From Clostridium estertheticum (GTDB lineage Bacteria > Bacillota > Clostridia > Clostridiales > Clostridiaceae), in contig NZ_CP086239.1 in assembly GCF_026650985.1 (NCBI RefSeq), positions 4,614,501-4,678,500 on the forward strand: a DNA stretch of 64,000 nt, written 5' to 3'. The notes under the pieces were generated by a model. That model saw only the letters and a list, made by a program, of their open reading frames with translations. It had not been told where the DNA came from and did no database searches. The translations under genes and the position numbers were made by a program. Below, piece after piece: positions 1 to 7,950 of the stretch (position 1 is its first letter; each line of letters opens with the position of its first letter).

Positions 1-437
1 TTTAGAAGTAACAGTTTGTCTTTTGTATACTCCATTACATCAGTATATGATAATTCTGCTTTTGGTAAATAGGTTTTTAAAAATATTGAATAAATTTTGC
101 TCTTCATTGTTTTATTATCTTGGACATCATCTATTAGTTTATAATAAGCTAATGTAACATTGCAAAAAGCAGCGTAATCTAAAGCTTTATTATTATTTAT
201 CATAAGTCTTTTTTTTAATGGGTGTATTAAACATTTAAATTTAACGAAATTATATTTACTTTCTGATAAGGAATCCAAAAGTACTGCTAAAAATGTCATG
301 TCAAAATTTAGAGTAAGTCTTGGAAGATTACCAAAATCATTTTTTATGGAATTACATAGACCACAATAATAAGCTTTGAATTTTTCGTAGTCTTTTATCT
401 TCATTTCCATTTTACATGGAGTTACATATCCAAACAT
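1..437 (-). CDS. DUF5685 family protein, N-terminal part (runs off the left edge)
   Basis: An open minus-strand frame starts at the ATG at 437 and stays open to base 1, so about 145 residues are visible and the C-terminus lies outside the window. The protein opens with MFGYVTP and carries Cys8 and a CGLC pair near residues 25-28 followed by SIKNDFG, the pattern I associate with DUF5685 proteins, whose role is unknown. The start shares a base with the stop of the upstream CYTH gene (TAATG), which suggests translational coupling. Family assignment is from memory of the motif; function is not inferred. Confidence 0.75.
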   Translation of the reverse strand, partial: MFGYVTPCKMEMKIKDYEKFKAYYCGLCNSIKNDFGNLPRLTLNFDMTFLAVLLDSLSESKYNFVKFKCLIHPLKKRLMINNNKALDYAAFCNVTLAYYKLIDDVQDNKTMKSKIYSIFLKTYLPKAELSYTDVMEYTKDKLLLL

Positions 438-985
438 TATAGCTTTTCCATTAATTTTTTTGATTTTAATATTTCATAAATGCTTTTAGAGGTAGTATCT
501 TCTAGACTGTAACCGAGTAATCTTACAACTTCTTCAATCTCAGGTTCTGATGCACTTTCAATTTCTATATAAGGAAAAGGACAGAATTCCTTCTCATTTA
601 TGTCGATTTCTATAAGAGTATTTTTATATTTATAGCTTTCTCTATATTTTTTAATAGACTGCATAAGCTCGAGGCCTAAGGCTTCAAATATTCCCCTCGC
701 TGCAACTTCATCTTTAATTTCAGATTCATGCTCATCCATAATTTTGTATTTTTCTTGGCTTATAAGTTTTTTTGTGGTGATATAGTGAATAGTTGAATTT
801 TTTAAATTATCTTTAACTGTACGTATTCTTGCATAGCCTTTACCGAGTAGTAGTCTTTTATCCGAGAAATCATAAATATTATTTATTTGATCCTCTTGTT
901 TTACTTTTAAACAATTTAAACTTAATAATTTTTCTCGAATTTCATTAACATCAATGTCTATAATTCTAAGCTCTATTTCTTTCAA
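437..985 (-). CDS. CYTH domain protein (class IV adenylate cyclase / triphosphatase fold)
   Basis: About 182 residues. I place the start at the TTG at 985 because an AAGGAGG box lies at 991-997; the longer frame to 1024 would put residues upstream of that site. The protein begins MKEIELRIID, a variant of the ExExK signature of CYTH proteins, and continues with alternating charged strands (YARIRTVKD, EIEIDINEKEF-like segments) expected of the triphosphate tunnel barrel. Such proteins act on nucleotide or inorganic triphosphates; substrate cannot be told. Overlaps the next gene by one base, so the pair is probably one transcript. Confidence 0.8.
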   Translation of the reverse strand: MKEIELRIIDIDVNEIREKLLSLNCLKVKQEDQINNIYDFSDKRLLLGKGYARIRTVKDNLKNSTIHYITTKKLISQEKYKIMDEHESEIKDEVAARGIFEALGLELMQSIKKYRESYKYKNTLIEIDINEKEFCPFPYIEIESASEPEIEEVVRLLGYSLEDTTSKSIYEILKSKKLMEKL

Positions 986-1102
986 AATAATCCTCCTTGA
1001 TACTCTAGGGTATATAATGATCAATCAATTAATTAACCATTAATTGTGATTATATCATAACTTAAATAAACTAACATTAATAATTCATTAAAATTATCAA
1101 TT

Positions 1103-1131
1103 TTGATAGCAATATATGACTTTGTTATAAT
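1103..1131 (+). promoter_or_regulatory. Sigma-A-type promoter for the NA37 gene
   Basis: TTGATA at 1103-1108 and TATAAT at 1126-1131 are separated by exactly 17 bases. Transcription would start near 1138, leaving about 155 bases of untranslated leader before the TTG start at 1294; that leader is almost entirely the folded element described next. Confidence 0.6.
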
Positions 1132-1152
1132 CATAAATACATAGTATAATAG

Positions 1153-1271
1153 TTAAGCACATTCAAATAAGTAAACTCATCTCTTTCAGAGCTGTTAACT
1201 AATCTCTTGTAGAGACGTTACAGTCCCTCATGAGATGCTTTAACTTGCGAATTATTTTCATGTGCCTTAGA
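1153..1271 (+). repeat. Long imperfect palindrome A in the NA37 leader
   Basis: Nested arms can be read by eye: TTAAGCACAT with ATGTGCcTTA, AAATAA with TTATTT, CATCTC with GAGATG, CTGTTAAC with GTTACAG, and a terminal TCTC/GAGA. The whole folds as one interrupted hairpin of about 120 bases inside the 5' untranslated region. It could be a structured RNA or a DNA element; no known riboswitch consensus was recognised. Confidence 0.6.
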
Positions 1272-1293
1272 TAATTATTAAGGTGGTGTTTTT

Positions 1294-2337
1294 TTGGAGT
1301 ATATAAAAGAAGTTAATATAAATGAGGCTATTATTCATGTTTTAGATAACAATGCAGATGAACCTATCTTGAATGAATATGCATTAGATTTAGATGAAGA
1401 AAAATATAATTTTATACTTAAACATATTCAAAAATGCTTAAAAGATGAAGACTTAAAATATGGGGTATTTTCTCCTGAGTCAAATATAGTAAAAGATTTA
1501 TCTCAAGAATATTTAAATGGTGAGAATAATATACTCGCTGTTTCAAAGGAACTAGCAAAACAAATGTTTATTTTAATGAGAACTAAGGGGAGTATTCCTT
1601 CTTGCGATTTAATAGTAGTATCTTTTACTACGGAGTTTGGCCCAGTACTTGGTATATTTAAAATGGATTATATAAAAAACTATGTTCACATTATTGAGTT
1701 TGTGGATGAAAAATTAGGAATTGATATAGTGCCACAGTTTACTGGTCTACCTGGTAGTTCTCAAAGGATACAAAAATGCGCTTTTATAAAACCAATTAGA
1801 GATGAAAATAGTTTTGATTTAATGGTTATTGATAAAAGGAGCAAAACCAAGGATAATGAGAACCAAGAGAATGACTCAAACTATTTTATTAATAATTATT
1901 TAGGTTGCACGATTGTTGACAATGAAAGAGATGTCACTAAAAGTTTCGTAAAGGCAGTTGAAAAATTTACCCAAAATACTTTCGCAGAAAATGCAGATGA
2001 AGCAGAAGTTGTTAGAAGTGCTATAAAAAGAAAACTTCGGGAAGAAGATAATATTGATGTTAAAGAATTGTCGCAGCAGATATTTCCTGAAAATAATGAA
2101 AATAAGGAAAAATTTGTTGAGTTTATAGCACAGCAAGGAATTTGCGAAAATATTAGTCTTGATAAAGAATGGATAGATAAAAAATTAAAAAGAGTAAGAC
2201 TCAAGATTGATAAGGATATAGATTTATATGTAAATGAAGAAACATATCATGATGATAGTCGCTTTGAAATACAAAGAAATGGTGATGGGACAATTAATAT
2301 GGTTATCAAACACGTAAGCAATTACGTCGAGAAGTAG
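1294..2337 (+). CDS. Nucleoid-associated protein, NA37/NdpA family
   Basis: A 347-residue soluble acidic protein. The layout (MEYIKEVNINEAIIHVLDN at the start, a central YFINNYLGC segment, and a C-terminal charged region) matches clostridial proteins annotated as 37-kDa nucleoid-associated proteins, related to Escherichia YejK/NdpA, which bind DNA. The start is a TTG at 1294 with an AGGTGG box at 1281-1286. It stands alone, with its own promoter and a palindromic leader, and ends 6 bases before a second long palindrome that ends in a T-run. Family call from overall pattern; role in this organism is inference. Confidence 0.75.
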   Translation: MEYIKEVNINEAIIHVLDNNADEPILNEYALDLDEEKYNFILKHIQKCLKDEDLKYGVFSPESNIVKDLSQEYLNGENNILAVSKELAKQMFILMRTKGSIPSCDLIVVSFTTEFGPVLGIFKMDYIKNYVHIIEFVDEKLGIDIVPQFTGLPGSSQRIQKCAFIKPIRDENSFDLMVIDKRSKTKDNENQENDSNYFINNYLGCTIVDNERDVTKSFVKAVEKFTQNTFAENADEAEVVRSAIKRKLREEDNIDVKELSQQIFPENNENKEKFVEFIAQQGICENISLDKEWIDKKLKRVRLKIDKDIDLYVNEETYHDDSRFEIQRNGDGTINMVIKHVSNYVEK

Positions 2338-2342
2338 GGTGG

Positions 2343-2530
2343 AAAAGTATGTATCACTAGTAATGCATTCGCTTCGCTAAGAACTACTAATTATATTTTT
2401 AATTAATCTGCTAAAAAGCATAAACTCGCTGCGCTCAAACATATGCTTTTCTTAACGCATCTTAATTAAAAATATAATAAGAAGTTCTAAAGCTTGCTCA
2501 AATGCATTATACGTAATAGATACTTTTTTT
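2343..2530 (+). repeat. Long imperfect palindrome B ending in a T-run
   Basis: Arms AAAAGTAT (2343-2350) and ATACTTTT (2520-2527) close a nested structure. Inside are TAATGCATT with AATGCATTA, an AGAACT...TTTTTAATTAA arm of about 27 bases with a near-perfect partner, and AAAAGCATA with TATGCTTTT around a CTCGCTGCGCTC loop. A TTTTTTT run follows at 2524-2530, so it can act as the terminator of the NA37 gene, but it is several times larger than a normal terminator. A second GC-rich side loop reads CGCTTCGCT. Confidence 0.75.
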
Positions 2531-2561
2531 GTGTATAAAACATTATAATTTTTGTACAATA

Positions 2562-2599
2562 AAAAGACTCACAGTAATATAATATACTGTGAGTCTTTT
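2562..2599 (-). terminator. Intrinsic terminator of fba
   Basis: A perfect 15-base stem (AAAAGACTCACAGTA with TACTGTGAGTCTTTT) around an 8-base loop lies 49 bases beyond the fba stop codon. The minus-strand transcript would end in a U-run; read the other way it could also stop plus-strand transcription. Confidence 0.85.
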
Positions 2600-2647
2600 A
2601 GTTTTAATTACTTAAATTTAGACTAATCTAAATTATATTGATTTAAA

Positions 2648-3595
2648 TTATTTAGATGAGTTAGAAGATCCTAAAACATTAGTAATTTTACCTTCAACTA
2701 ATTTAGTTATATTAGTTCTTGCTTCTCCTAAATATTTTCTAGGATCTATTTCGCCAAGATTTTTTGTAAGTACTTTTCTTATTGAACCAGTCATTGCAAG
2801 TCTTAAATCAGTATCCATGTTTATTTTACAAACAGACATAGAAGCTGCTTTTCTAAGCATTTCTAGTGGGATTCCTTTTGCACCCTTCATTTCTCCACCA
2901 AATTCATTGATCATAGTAACATATTCTTGATCTACAGCAGATGCACCATGAAGAACTATTGGGAAATTATGAAGACCAGCAGCTTCTAATTTTTCTGTAA
3001 TTAAAGTTAATCTTTCAAAATCAAGTTTAGGTTCACCTTTGAATTTATATGCACCATGGCTTGTTCCTATAGCTATAGCTAAAGAATCTATACCAGTTCT
3101 TGTTACATAATCTACTGCTTGTTCTGGATCAGTATATGTTGCATCAGCTGCTGAAACACTAACAGCATCTTCAACTCCAGCAAGTTTACCAAGCTCAGCT
3201 TCAACTACAACGCCTTTAGAATGAGCAAAATCAACTACTTCTTTAGTTGTTCTTACATTTTCTTCATAATCAAAATGAGAACCATCATACATTACTGAAG
3301 TAAATCCAGAAGCTATTGCAAGTTTACATTGTGCCAAATCTGAACCGTGATCTAAGTGAAGAGCTATATCAAGACCAGTGTCTTCTATAGCAGCCTCTAC
3401 CATTTTTCTAAGGTAAGTTGGTCTTGCATATTTCATAGCGCCACCTGATACTTGAAGTATAACAGCTGACTTGTGAATTGCACAAGCGTCGATAACTCCT
3501 TGAATTATTTCCATGTTATTGATGTTAAAAGCACCAATTGCGTAATTTCCTTCTATTGCCTTTTCAAACATTTTAGTAGTAGTAACTAAAGCCAT
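2648..3595 (-). CDS. fba: Class II fructose-bisphosphate aldolase
   Basis: 315 residues. Splits fructose 1,6-bisphosphate into dihydroxyacetone phosphate and glyceraldehyde 3-phosphate; zinc-dependent class II enzyme. Visible signatures are the metal-binding LHLDHGSD, a YDGSHF segment, a second histidine motif VLHGASAVD and the C-terminal KINMDTDLRLA. The ATG at 3595 is chosen because a GAAAGGTGG box lies just upstream; the frame extends 11 codons further without a good start. The related tagatose-bisphosphate aldolases look similar, but the length and lone position fit the glycolytic enzyme. It is separate from the glycolytic operon at 27.5-35 kb and has its own leader hairpin and terminator. 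Confidence 0.93.
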   Translation of the reverse strand: MALVTTTKMFEKAIEGNYAIGAFNINNMEIIQGVIDACAIHKSAVILQVSGGAMKYARPTYLRKMVEAAIEDTGLDIALHLDHGSDLAQCKLAIASGFTSVMYDGSHFDYEENVRTTKEVVDFAHSKGVVVEAELGKLAGVEDAVSVSAADATYTDPEQAVDYVTRTGIDSLAIAIGTSHGAYKFKGEPKLDFERLTLITEKLEAAGLHNFPIVLHGASAVDQEYVTMINEFGGEMKGAKGIPLEMLRKAASMSVCKINMDTDLRLAMTGSIRKVLTKNLGEIDPRKYLGEARTNITKLVEGKITNVLGSSNSSK

Positions 3596-3618
3596 ATTAA
3601 TTCCACCTTTCAAATTTT

Positions 3619-3641
3619 GCAGGGACATTTATTGTCCCTGC
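3619..3641 (-). promoter_or_regulatory. GC-rich leader hairpin upstream of fba
   Basis: GCAGGGACA and TGTCCCTGC form a 9-base stem about 24 bases upstream of the fba start, followed on the fba strand by AAAATTTG and the ribosome binding site. It is unusually GC-rich for this genome. On the plus strand it is followed by CGGGACTTTTT, so it could also stop antisense transcription. A role in fba control is inference. Confidence 0.5.
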
Positions 3642-3721
3642 GGGACTTTTTATGATTCCTTATAATTATAAGCTATAAATGGACTATTTTCTACCCTTTT
3701 ACTATAAATGATATCTATAAA

Positions 3722-4102
3722 TCAAAAAATATTGCTTATAGATACCTTTTCATGGGACATTATATGATCAACAAGATATTTCATAACATGAACAGTGGCT
3801 AATCCTTCTGACTTATCTTTAATTTTTATATATTGAGTTAATTTTAAAATCTCACTATCTATATTATCTAAGTCTTCATGGTGTGTATATATAGTTAAAA
3901 GTTTAGAAGTTTTCTTCCACTCAGCTATGTAGTTTAGTGATAATTTGTATGCATCTTGATACTTTTCTTTAATTATATAGCTCTCAAGAGTACAATTTAA
4001 ATCTTGTAACTTGCTACATTTGACGTTTATAATATTTACAGATAAAAATATTCCTACCATCATTATAACGAACAAGCTAAAGGCTATCAAAACATTTTTC
4101 AT
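3722..4102 (-). CDS. DUF4363 family membrane-anchored protein
   Basis: 126 residues with one N-terminal membrane segment (about residues 4-24, rich in Leu, Ile and Val) and a short helical outer part rich in Lys, Tyr and Leu. This pattern, next to a DUF421 gene, is that of DUF4363 proteins, whose role is unknown. Its ATG overlaps the stop of the DUF421 gene by four bases (ATGA), so the two are almost certainly translated together and may form one membrane unit. Confidence 0.75.
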   Translation of the reverse strand: MKNVLIAFSLFVIMMVGIFLSVNIINVKCSKLQDLNCTLESYIIKEKYQDAYKLSLNYIAEWKKTSKLLTIYTHHEDLDNIDSEILKLTQYIKIKDKSEGLATVHVMKYLVDHIMSHEKVSISNIF

Positions 4103-4788
4103 TTTTTATTACCTTTCCCTTCTTTAAGTTGATAATAAAACTTATTTTTAGAGTCAAGCATTCCTATGAAGAGATCACTTGCATAGGAGATTTTATTTTT
4201 TTTTAATATATTTTTTAGCCAAGTTTCATCTTTTTCTAAAAGTTTTAAATTTTTATAATTAATGATACCATCCATAATCAAGGGTATAGGTAAAGACTCT
4301 TGAGTTATGGTTATATTTAAATCATCTTTTGTAGCCGTAGATTGACCGGTTTTTGGTAATATAGACAATGCACCACTAGTCTCCAAAATAGCATATTGGA
4401 TATCGGATAAATTAAAATATCCTTTTAATCTAAGTTCTTCTAACAAATCATTAATATTAAATCTTTGATATCTTAGCTCTTTGACATCAATTTTGCCGTC
4501 TCTTATTAATATGCTGGGGGTACCCGTTAAGAGTTTCCTAGCCTTTTCACTTTTTAGCTCAATATAAGATGAAGCTACTTGCAGAAATAGCAAAGTAATT
4601 ATTGGTATAATGGCATGTAAAAGTGGTATTCTTATATCTTCCATTGGAAAGGTTGCAAGATCGGAAATCATTAAAGCAATTACTAGTTCAAAGGGTTCAA
4701 GCTGACCTATTTGCTTTTTACCCATCATCCTCATAATAAATATTATTGAAAAGTATAAGAAAAAAGTTCTGATTACTAAAACAAGCAC
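4099..4788 (-). CDS. DUF421 (YetF-type) membrane protein
   Basis: 229 residues. About three membrane helices occupy the first 80 residues (including RMMGKKQIGQLEPFELVI, the family signature), followed by a soluble domain with two repeats that contain GTPSILIRDGKID and SLPIPLIMDGIIN. Proteins of this type are found in spore-formers and are linked to spore membranes in Bacillus, but their biochemical role is unclear. Starts at a GTG (4788) behind AGAGGTGAT. First gene of a two-gene unit with the DUF4363 gene. Confidence 0.85.
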   Translation of the reverse strand: MLVLVIRTFFLYFSIIFIMRMMGKKQIGQLEPFELVIALMISDLATFPMEDIRIPLLHAIIPIITLLFLQVASSYIELKSEKARKLLTGTPSILIRDGKIDVKELRYQRFNINDLLEELRLKGYFNLSDIQYAILETSGALSILPKTGQSTATKDDLNITITQESLPIPLIMDGIINYKNLKLLEKDETWLKNILKKNKISYASDLFIGMLDSKNKFYYQLKEGKGNKK

Positions 4789-4914
4789 AATATCACCTCT
4801 TTACTATATAATATATATGGTTTGTTAAATCACGAAAATTATAAGGGGTAAATGATACATTTTTTTAAAATTACAGTATAATAGTACTAATAACTAAAAA
4901 TAGGGGATGGGCAA

Positions 4915-6573
4915 ATGGGCAGTTTCGATATAGTGCTTAAGGATGGTAGAAACGTAGTAGCCAAAGAGGGAACTACGTTAAATGATATTATTAAAGAAAA
5001 TAATTTAAAAAATGATTTACCAGTAGTTCTAGGTAAAATTAATAATAAAATTTATGAACTAGGAACCGCTATTATGAATGGGGGTAATTTTGAAACTGTG
5101 GATATTGCTAGCAGAATAGGAATGACGACCTACGTTAGGACTCTTCAATTTGTATTGATAAAAGCAATTTCAGAATTATTTCCAAGAGCTAATATTTCTA
5201 TAGAACATTCGTTAAGTAAAGGGTTGTTCGGAGAAATATATAAAACGCAAACACTTGACATTGATGATATATATGACATAAAAAATAGAATGAGTGAAAT
5301 AATAAAAGCAGATATCCCTATAAGAAAAATAACGTTTTCCAAAGAGAGGGCAGTGGAGATATTTACGCAGTATAATATGCAAGATAAAGTAAAGCTTTTA
5401 AAATATGTTAACTCAAAGGAAATAAAACTTTATGAATTAAATGGAAGATATGATTATTTTTATGGACCTATGGCCTATTCAACAGGTATACTAAAAATAT
5501 TTGATTTGATGTATTATGAGCCAGGTTTTATACTAAGATATCCGACTATGGATGACCCGGACAGACTTCCTAAGTTTAACAAACAAGAAAAATTAGCTAA
5601 AGTGTTTTATGAAGCAGCGCAATGGGGAGAAATACTAGGGGTTGGAAGTGTCGGTGCACTAAATGATGAAGTGGTAAATGGTGACATTGTTAACTTAATC
5701 AGGGTGGCAGAGGCGCTTCATGAAAAGAAAATCGCATATATTGCGGATATGATTCATAAGAGGAGATTAGCTAAACTAGTGCTTATAGCAGGACCATCAT
5801 CTTCAGGGAAAACCACTTTTTCAAAGAGGTTAGGTGTTCAATTAACTGTAAATGGATTAATACCAACATTTATTTCGTTAGATGATTATTTTCTTGATAG
5901 AGAAACCACACCAAGAGATGAAAACGGTGATTATGATTTTGAATCTATATATGCTTTGGATTTAAAACTTTTTAACAAGGATTTAGAATTACTACTTTCT
6001 GGCGCGGAAATCGAAATACCAAGTTTTAATTTTAAAACAGGAAAGAGGGAATGGGTTAATAATAAAATTAAAATGCCCCAAAATGGAATTGTGATTGTAG
6101 AAGGAATACATGGATTAAATGAAATATTAACTTCATCAATACCTAAAGAGAGTAAGTTTAAAATATATATAAGTCCTTTAACGCAACTAAATGTAGATGA
6201 TCATAATAGAATTTCGACAACAGATGTAAGAATGATTAGGAGAATAGTTAGAGATTATTTATCTAGGGGATATGGCGCCGAAGATACTCTTAAAATGTGG
6301 CCTTCTATAAAACGTGGAGAGGAAAAAAATATTTTTGTATTTCAAGAGCAGGCAGATGTAATGTTTAACTCTAGTTCAGTCTATGAGCTTTGTGTGCTTA
6401 AGAAATTTGCATTAGAAGAGCTTAATAAATTGGGTGAAGATAGCCCAGTATATTATCAAGCAAGTAAATTAAGAAGTTTCTTAAACTTCTTTAAAGATGT
6501 AGACAAAGACTTGGTTCCAGATAATTCAATAATCAGAGAATTCACTGGTGGAAGTTGTTTTTATCAATACTGA
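4915..6573 (+). CDS. Nucleoside (uridine-type) kinase with TGS and threonyl-tRNA-synthetase-like N-terminal domains
   Basis: 552 residues. Residues 1-60 form a TGS-like ubiquitin fold (VLKDGRNVVAKEGTTLNDII), residues about 60-270 resemble the editing-type second domain of threonyl-tRNA synthetase (HSLSKGLFGEIY), and the last half is a P-loop kinase of the uridine kinase/phosphoribulokinase type with GPSSSGKTTFSKRL near residue 295 and the SLDDYF lid segment. Clostridia often carry this fusion; it probably phosphorylates a nucleoside, but the substrate is not known from sequence. The ATG at 4915 has an AGGGGATGG box. Single gene; its stop is directly followed by palindrome C. Confidence 0.85.
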   Translation: MGSFDIVLKDGRNVVAKEGTTLNDIIKENNLKNDLPVVLGKINNKIYELGTAIMNGGNFETVDIASRIGMTTYVRTLQFVLIKAISELFPRANISIEHSLSKGLFGEIYKTQTLDIDDIYDIKNRMSEIIKADIPIRKITFSKERAVEIFTQYNMQDKVKLLKYVNSKEIKLYELNGRYDYFYGPMAYSTGILKIFDLMYYEPGFILRYPTMDDPDRLPKFNKQEKLAKVFYEAAQWGEILGVGSVGALNDEVVNGDIVNLIRVAEALHEKKIAYIADMIHKRRLAKLVLIAGPSSSGKTTFSKRLGVQLTVNGLIPTFISLDDYFLDRETTPRDENGDYDFESIYALDLKLFNKDLELLLSGAEIEIPSFNFKTGKREWVNNKIKMPQNGIVIVEGIHGLNEILTSSIPKESKFKIYISPLTQLNVDDHNRISTTDVRMIRRIVRDYLSRGYGAEDTLKMWPSIKRGEEKNIFVFQEQADVMFNSSSVYELCVLKKFALEELNKLGEDSPVYYQASKLRSFLNFFKDVDKDLVPDNSIIREFTGGSCFYQY

Positions 6574-6875
6574 TGCAATCTAACTATCCCATGGAGCTTC
6601 ATCATGTAGGATATTCGGATAGTAGAGCATTCGTTAACAAACTCTAAGTTTATTTCATGAGAAATTTACTAACGCACTTATGAGGCAGCCTGTCTCAGAA
6701 GTGCTAGCACGACCTCTGGGTATTCCTTAGGGGGACATAACAATTATTAATTGTTATGCATCCTAGGCTGCATACGTAAATTTTTCACTCATAAACTAAG
6801 AGTTTGTAAAACTCACTATAGACTATCTGTCATACTCCTACATGATTTCATCTTTATGGGAGTTGCTTAGATTTA
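6574..6875 (+). repeat. Very long nested palindrome C (about 300 bp)
   Basis: The left half (6574-6680) and right half (6775-6875) pair over nearly 100 bases: shared blocks include ATCTAA, CTCCCAT/ATCCCATG, ATCATGTAGGA, GATAGT, ACAAACTC, AGTTTAT and AAATTTAC, with small bulges. The middle holds smaller hairpins: GCAGCCT with AGGCTGC, GTGCTAGCAC, and a perfect 23-base palindrome (CATAACAATTA with TAATTGTTATG) near 6738-6760. It contains no plausible gene. It sits immediately after the nucleoside kinase stop and before the sda promoter region. Confidence 0.75.
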
Positions 6876-6898
6876 GTATAATATATTAAGATGAAAAT

Positions 6899-7149
6899 AT
6901 GAGGTTTCTCCGAAGTGACTTGCAATATGAAACGACGAAACTATTGAAATTTAATTTGGAAATTCTTCTTTTACGAATGTTAAATTCTCGTGAGACTGCA
7001 CAGGAAGTGCAGTCTAGTGAACCCGAGACAGGACGTCGAGTGTGAGCGTCAGAGAATTTAATATGAGTAAAAGATTAGAATTTCTTAATTAAATTTCATG
7101 TTTTAAGTTCAGTTGCAATGCACGTTGGAGAAATTTTGATGCATGATAT
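6899..7149 (+). repeat. Very long nested palindrome D in the sda leader
   Basis: Left (6899-6995) and right (7050-7149) halves pair in order through TTTCTCC/GGAGAAA, TTGCAA, GAAATTTAATT, GAAATTCT, CTTTTAC and TTAAATTCTC. The apex has a perfect hairpin AGACTGCAC-aggaa-GTGCAGTCT and a second arm around GACGTCGAGTGTGAGCGTC. A possible -10 (TATAAT near 6877-6882) precedes it, so it would form a 250-base untranslated leader ending about 25 bases before the sdaAB start. No known riboswitch was recognised. Confidence 0.75.
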
Positions 7150-7173
7150 TTAGAGACGGTAAAGGAGGACAAA

Positions 7174-7851
7174 ATGAAAAATTATAGTGCTTTTGATATA
7201 TTAGGTCCAATTATGATTGGGCCATCAAGTTCTCATACAGCTGGTGCGGCGAGGCTTGCTAAGGTTGCTTCTATTATTGCGGGTAAAAACATAATGTCAG
7301 TCAAATTTGTGCTTCATGGGTCTTTTGCTAAAACATATAAAGGACATGGTACAGATAAGGCATTAATTGCAGGAATTTTAGGGATGGATCCTTGGGATGA
7401 TAGGCTTAAGGATTCAATGAATATAGCTAAAGAGGAAGGACTAAATGTTGAGTTTGCTTTTGCAGATTTGGGTGATGTTCATCCGAATACTGTAAAGTTT
7501 GTTATAACGAAAAAAAGTGGTAGACTAATCAAAATTATTGGCTCCTCTGTTGGAGGAGGAAATATTTTAATATTTAATGTTGATGGAGAAGCGGTTGAGT
7601 TTACAGGCAATTATCCAACAATTATAGTTAGGCATAAAGATATTCCAGGTATGATTTCAAAAGTAAGTACTATATTATATGAGGAAAATATTAATATAGC
7701 ATTTATGAATGTATATAGAAATAGTAGAGGATTAAACGCCACTATGGTTTTTGAAACAGATACTATAGTGGGTAAAGATGTTCTAAATAGAATTAAGTGT
7801 ATGGGCAATATATATAATATAAGAGAAATTGCACCATTGGTAGAGTCGTAA
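7174..7851 (+). CDS. sdaAB: L-serine dehydratase, iron-sulfur-dependent, beta subunit
   Basis: 225 residues. With SdaAA it deaminates L-serine to pyruvate and ammonia. The N-terminus carries GPSSSHTAGAARLA, the signature of the beta domain, and the last 75 residues form an ACT domain (RHKDIPGMISKVSTILYEE) that could bind an amino acid effector. Strong AAAGGAGG ribosome site. First gene of the two-subunit operon, 99 bases before sdaAA, and preceded by palindrome D. Confidence 0.96.
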   Translation: MKNYSAFDILGPIMIGPSSSHTAGAARLAKVASIIAGKNIMSVKFVLHGSFAKTYKGHGTDKALIAGILGMDPWDDRLKDSMNIAKEEGLNVEFAFADLGDVHPNTVKFVITKKSGRLIKIIGSSVGGGNILIFNVDGEAVEFTGNYPTIIVRHKDIPGMISKVSTILYEENINIAFMNVYRNSRGLNATMVFETDTIVGKDVLNRIKCMGNIYNIREIAPLVES

Positions 7852-7950
7852 TAAAAGTAGAGATATTGGAGAATAATTAAGAGTAAGATAATTAATATTG
7901 CATCACAGCAGGTGATGATTTAACTAAAGATATTACGAGGGGGAAAAATT

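Noticed and set aside
1896-2204. Open minus-strand frame of 102 codons inside the NA37 gene
   Set aside because: Antisense shadow of a well-supported gene, no ribosome site, serine/phenylalanine-rich composition typical of reverse frames in AT-rich DNA.
2343-2530. Insertion sequence or MITE
   Set aside because: No transposase remnant and no convincing target-site duplication outside the arms, though a very old element cannot be excluded.
6574-7150. tRNA, T-box or known large RNA (such as OLE-type) in the palindromic stretch
   Set aside because: No tRNA-like GGTTCRA core, no T-box sequence and no recognisable known RNA signature; kept only as unassigned structure.
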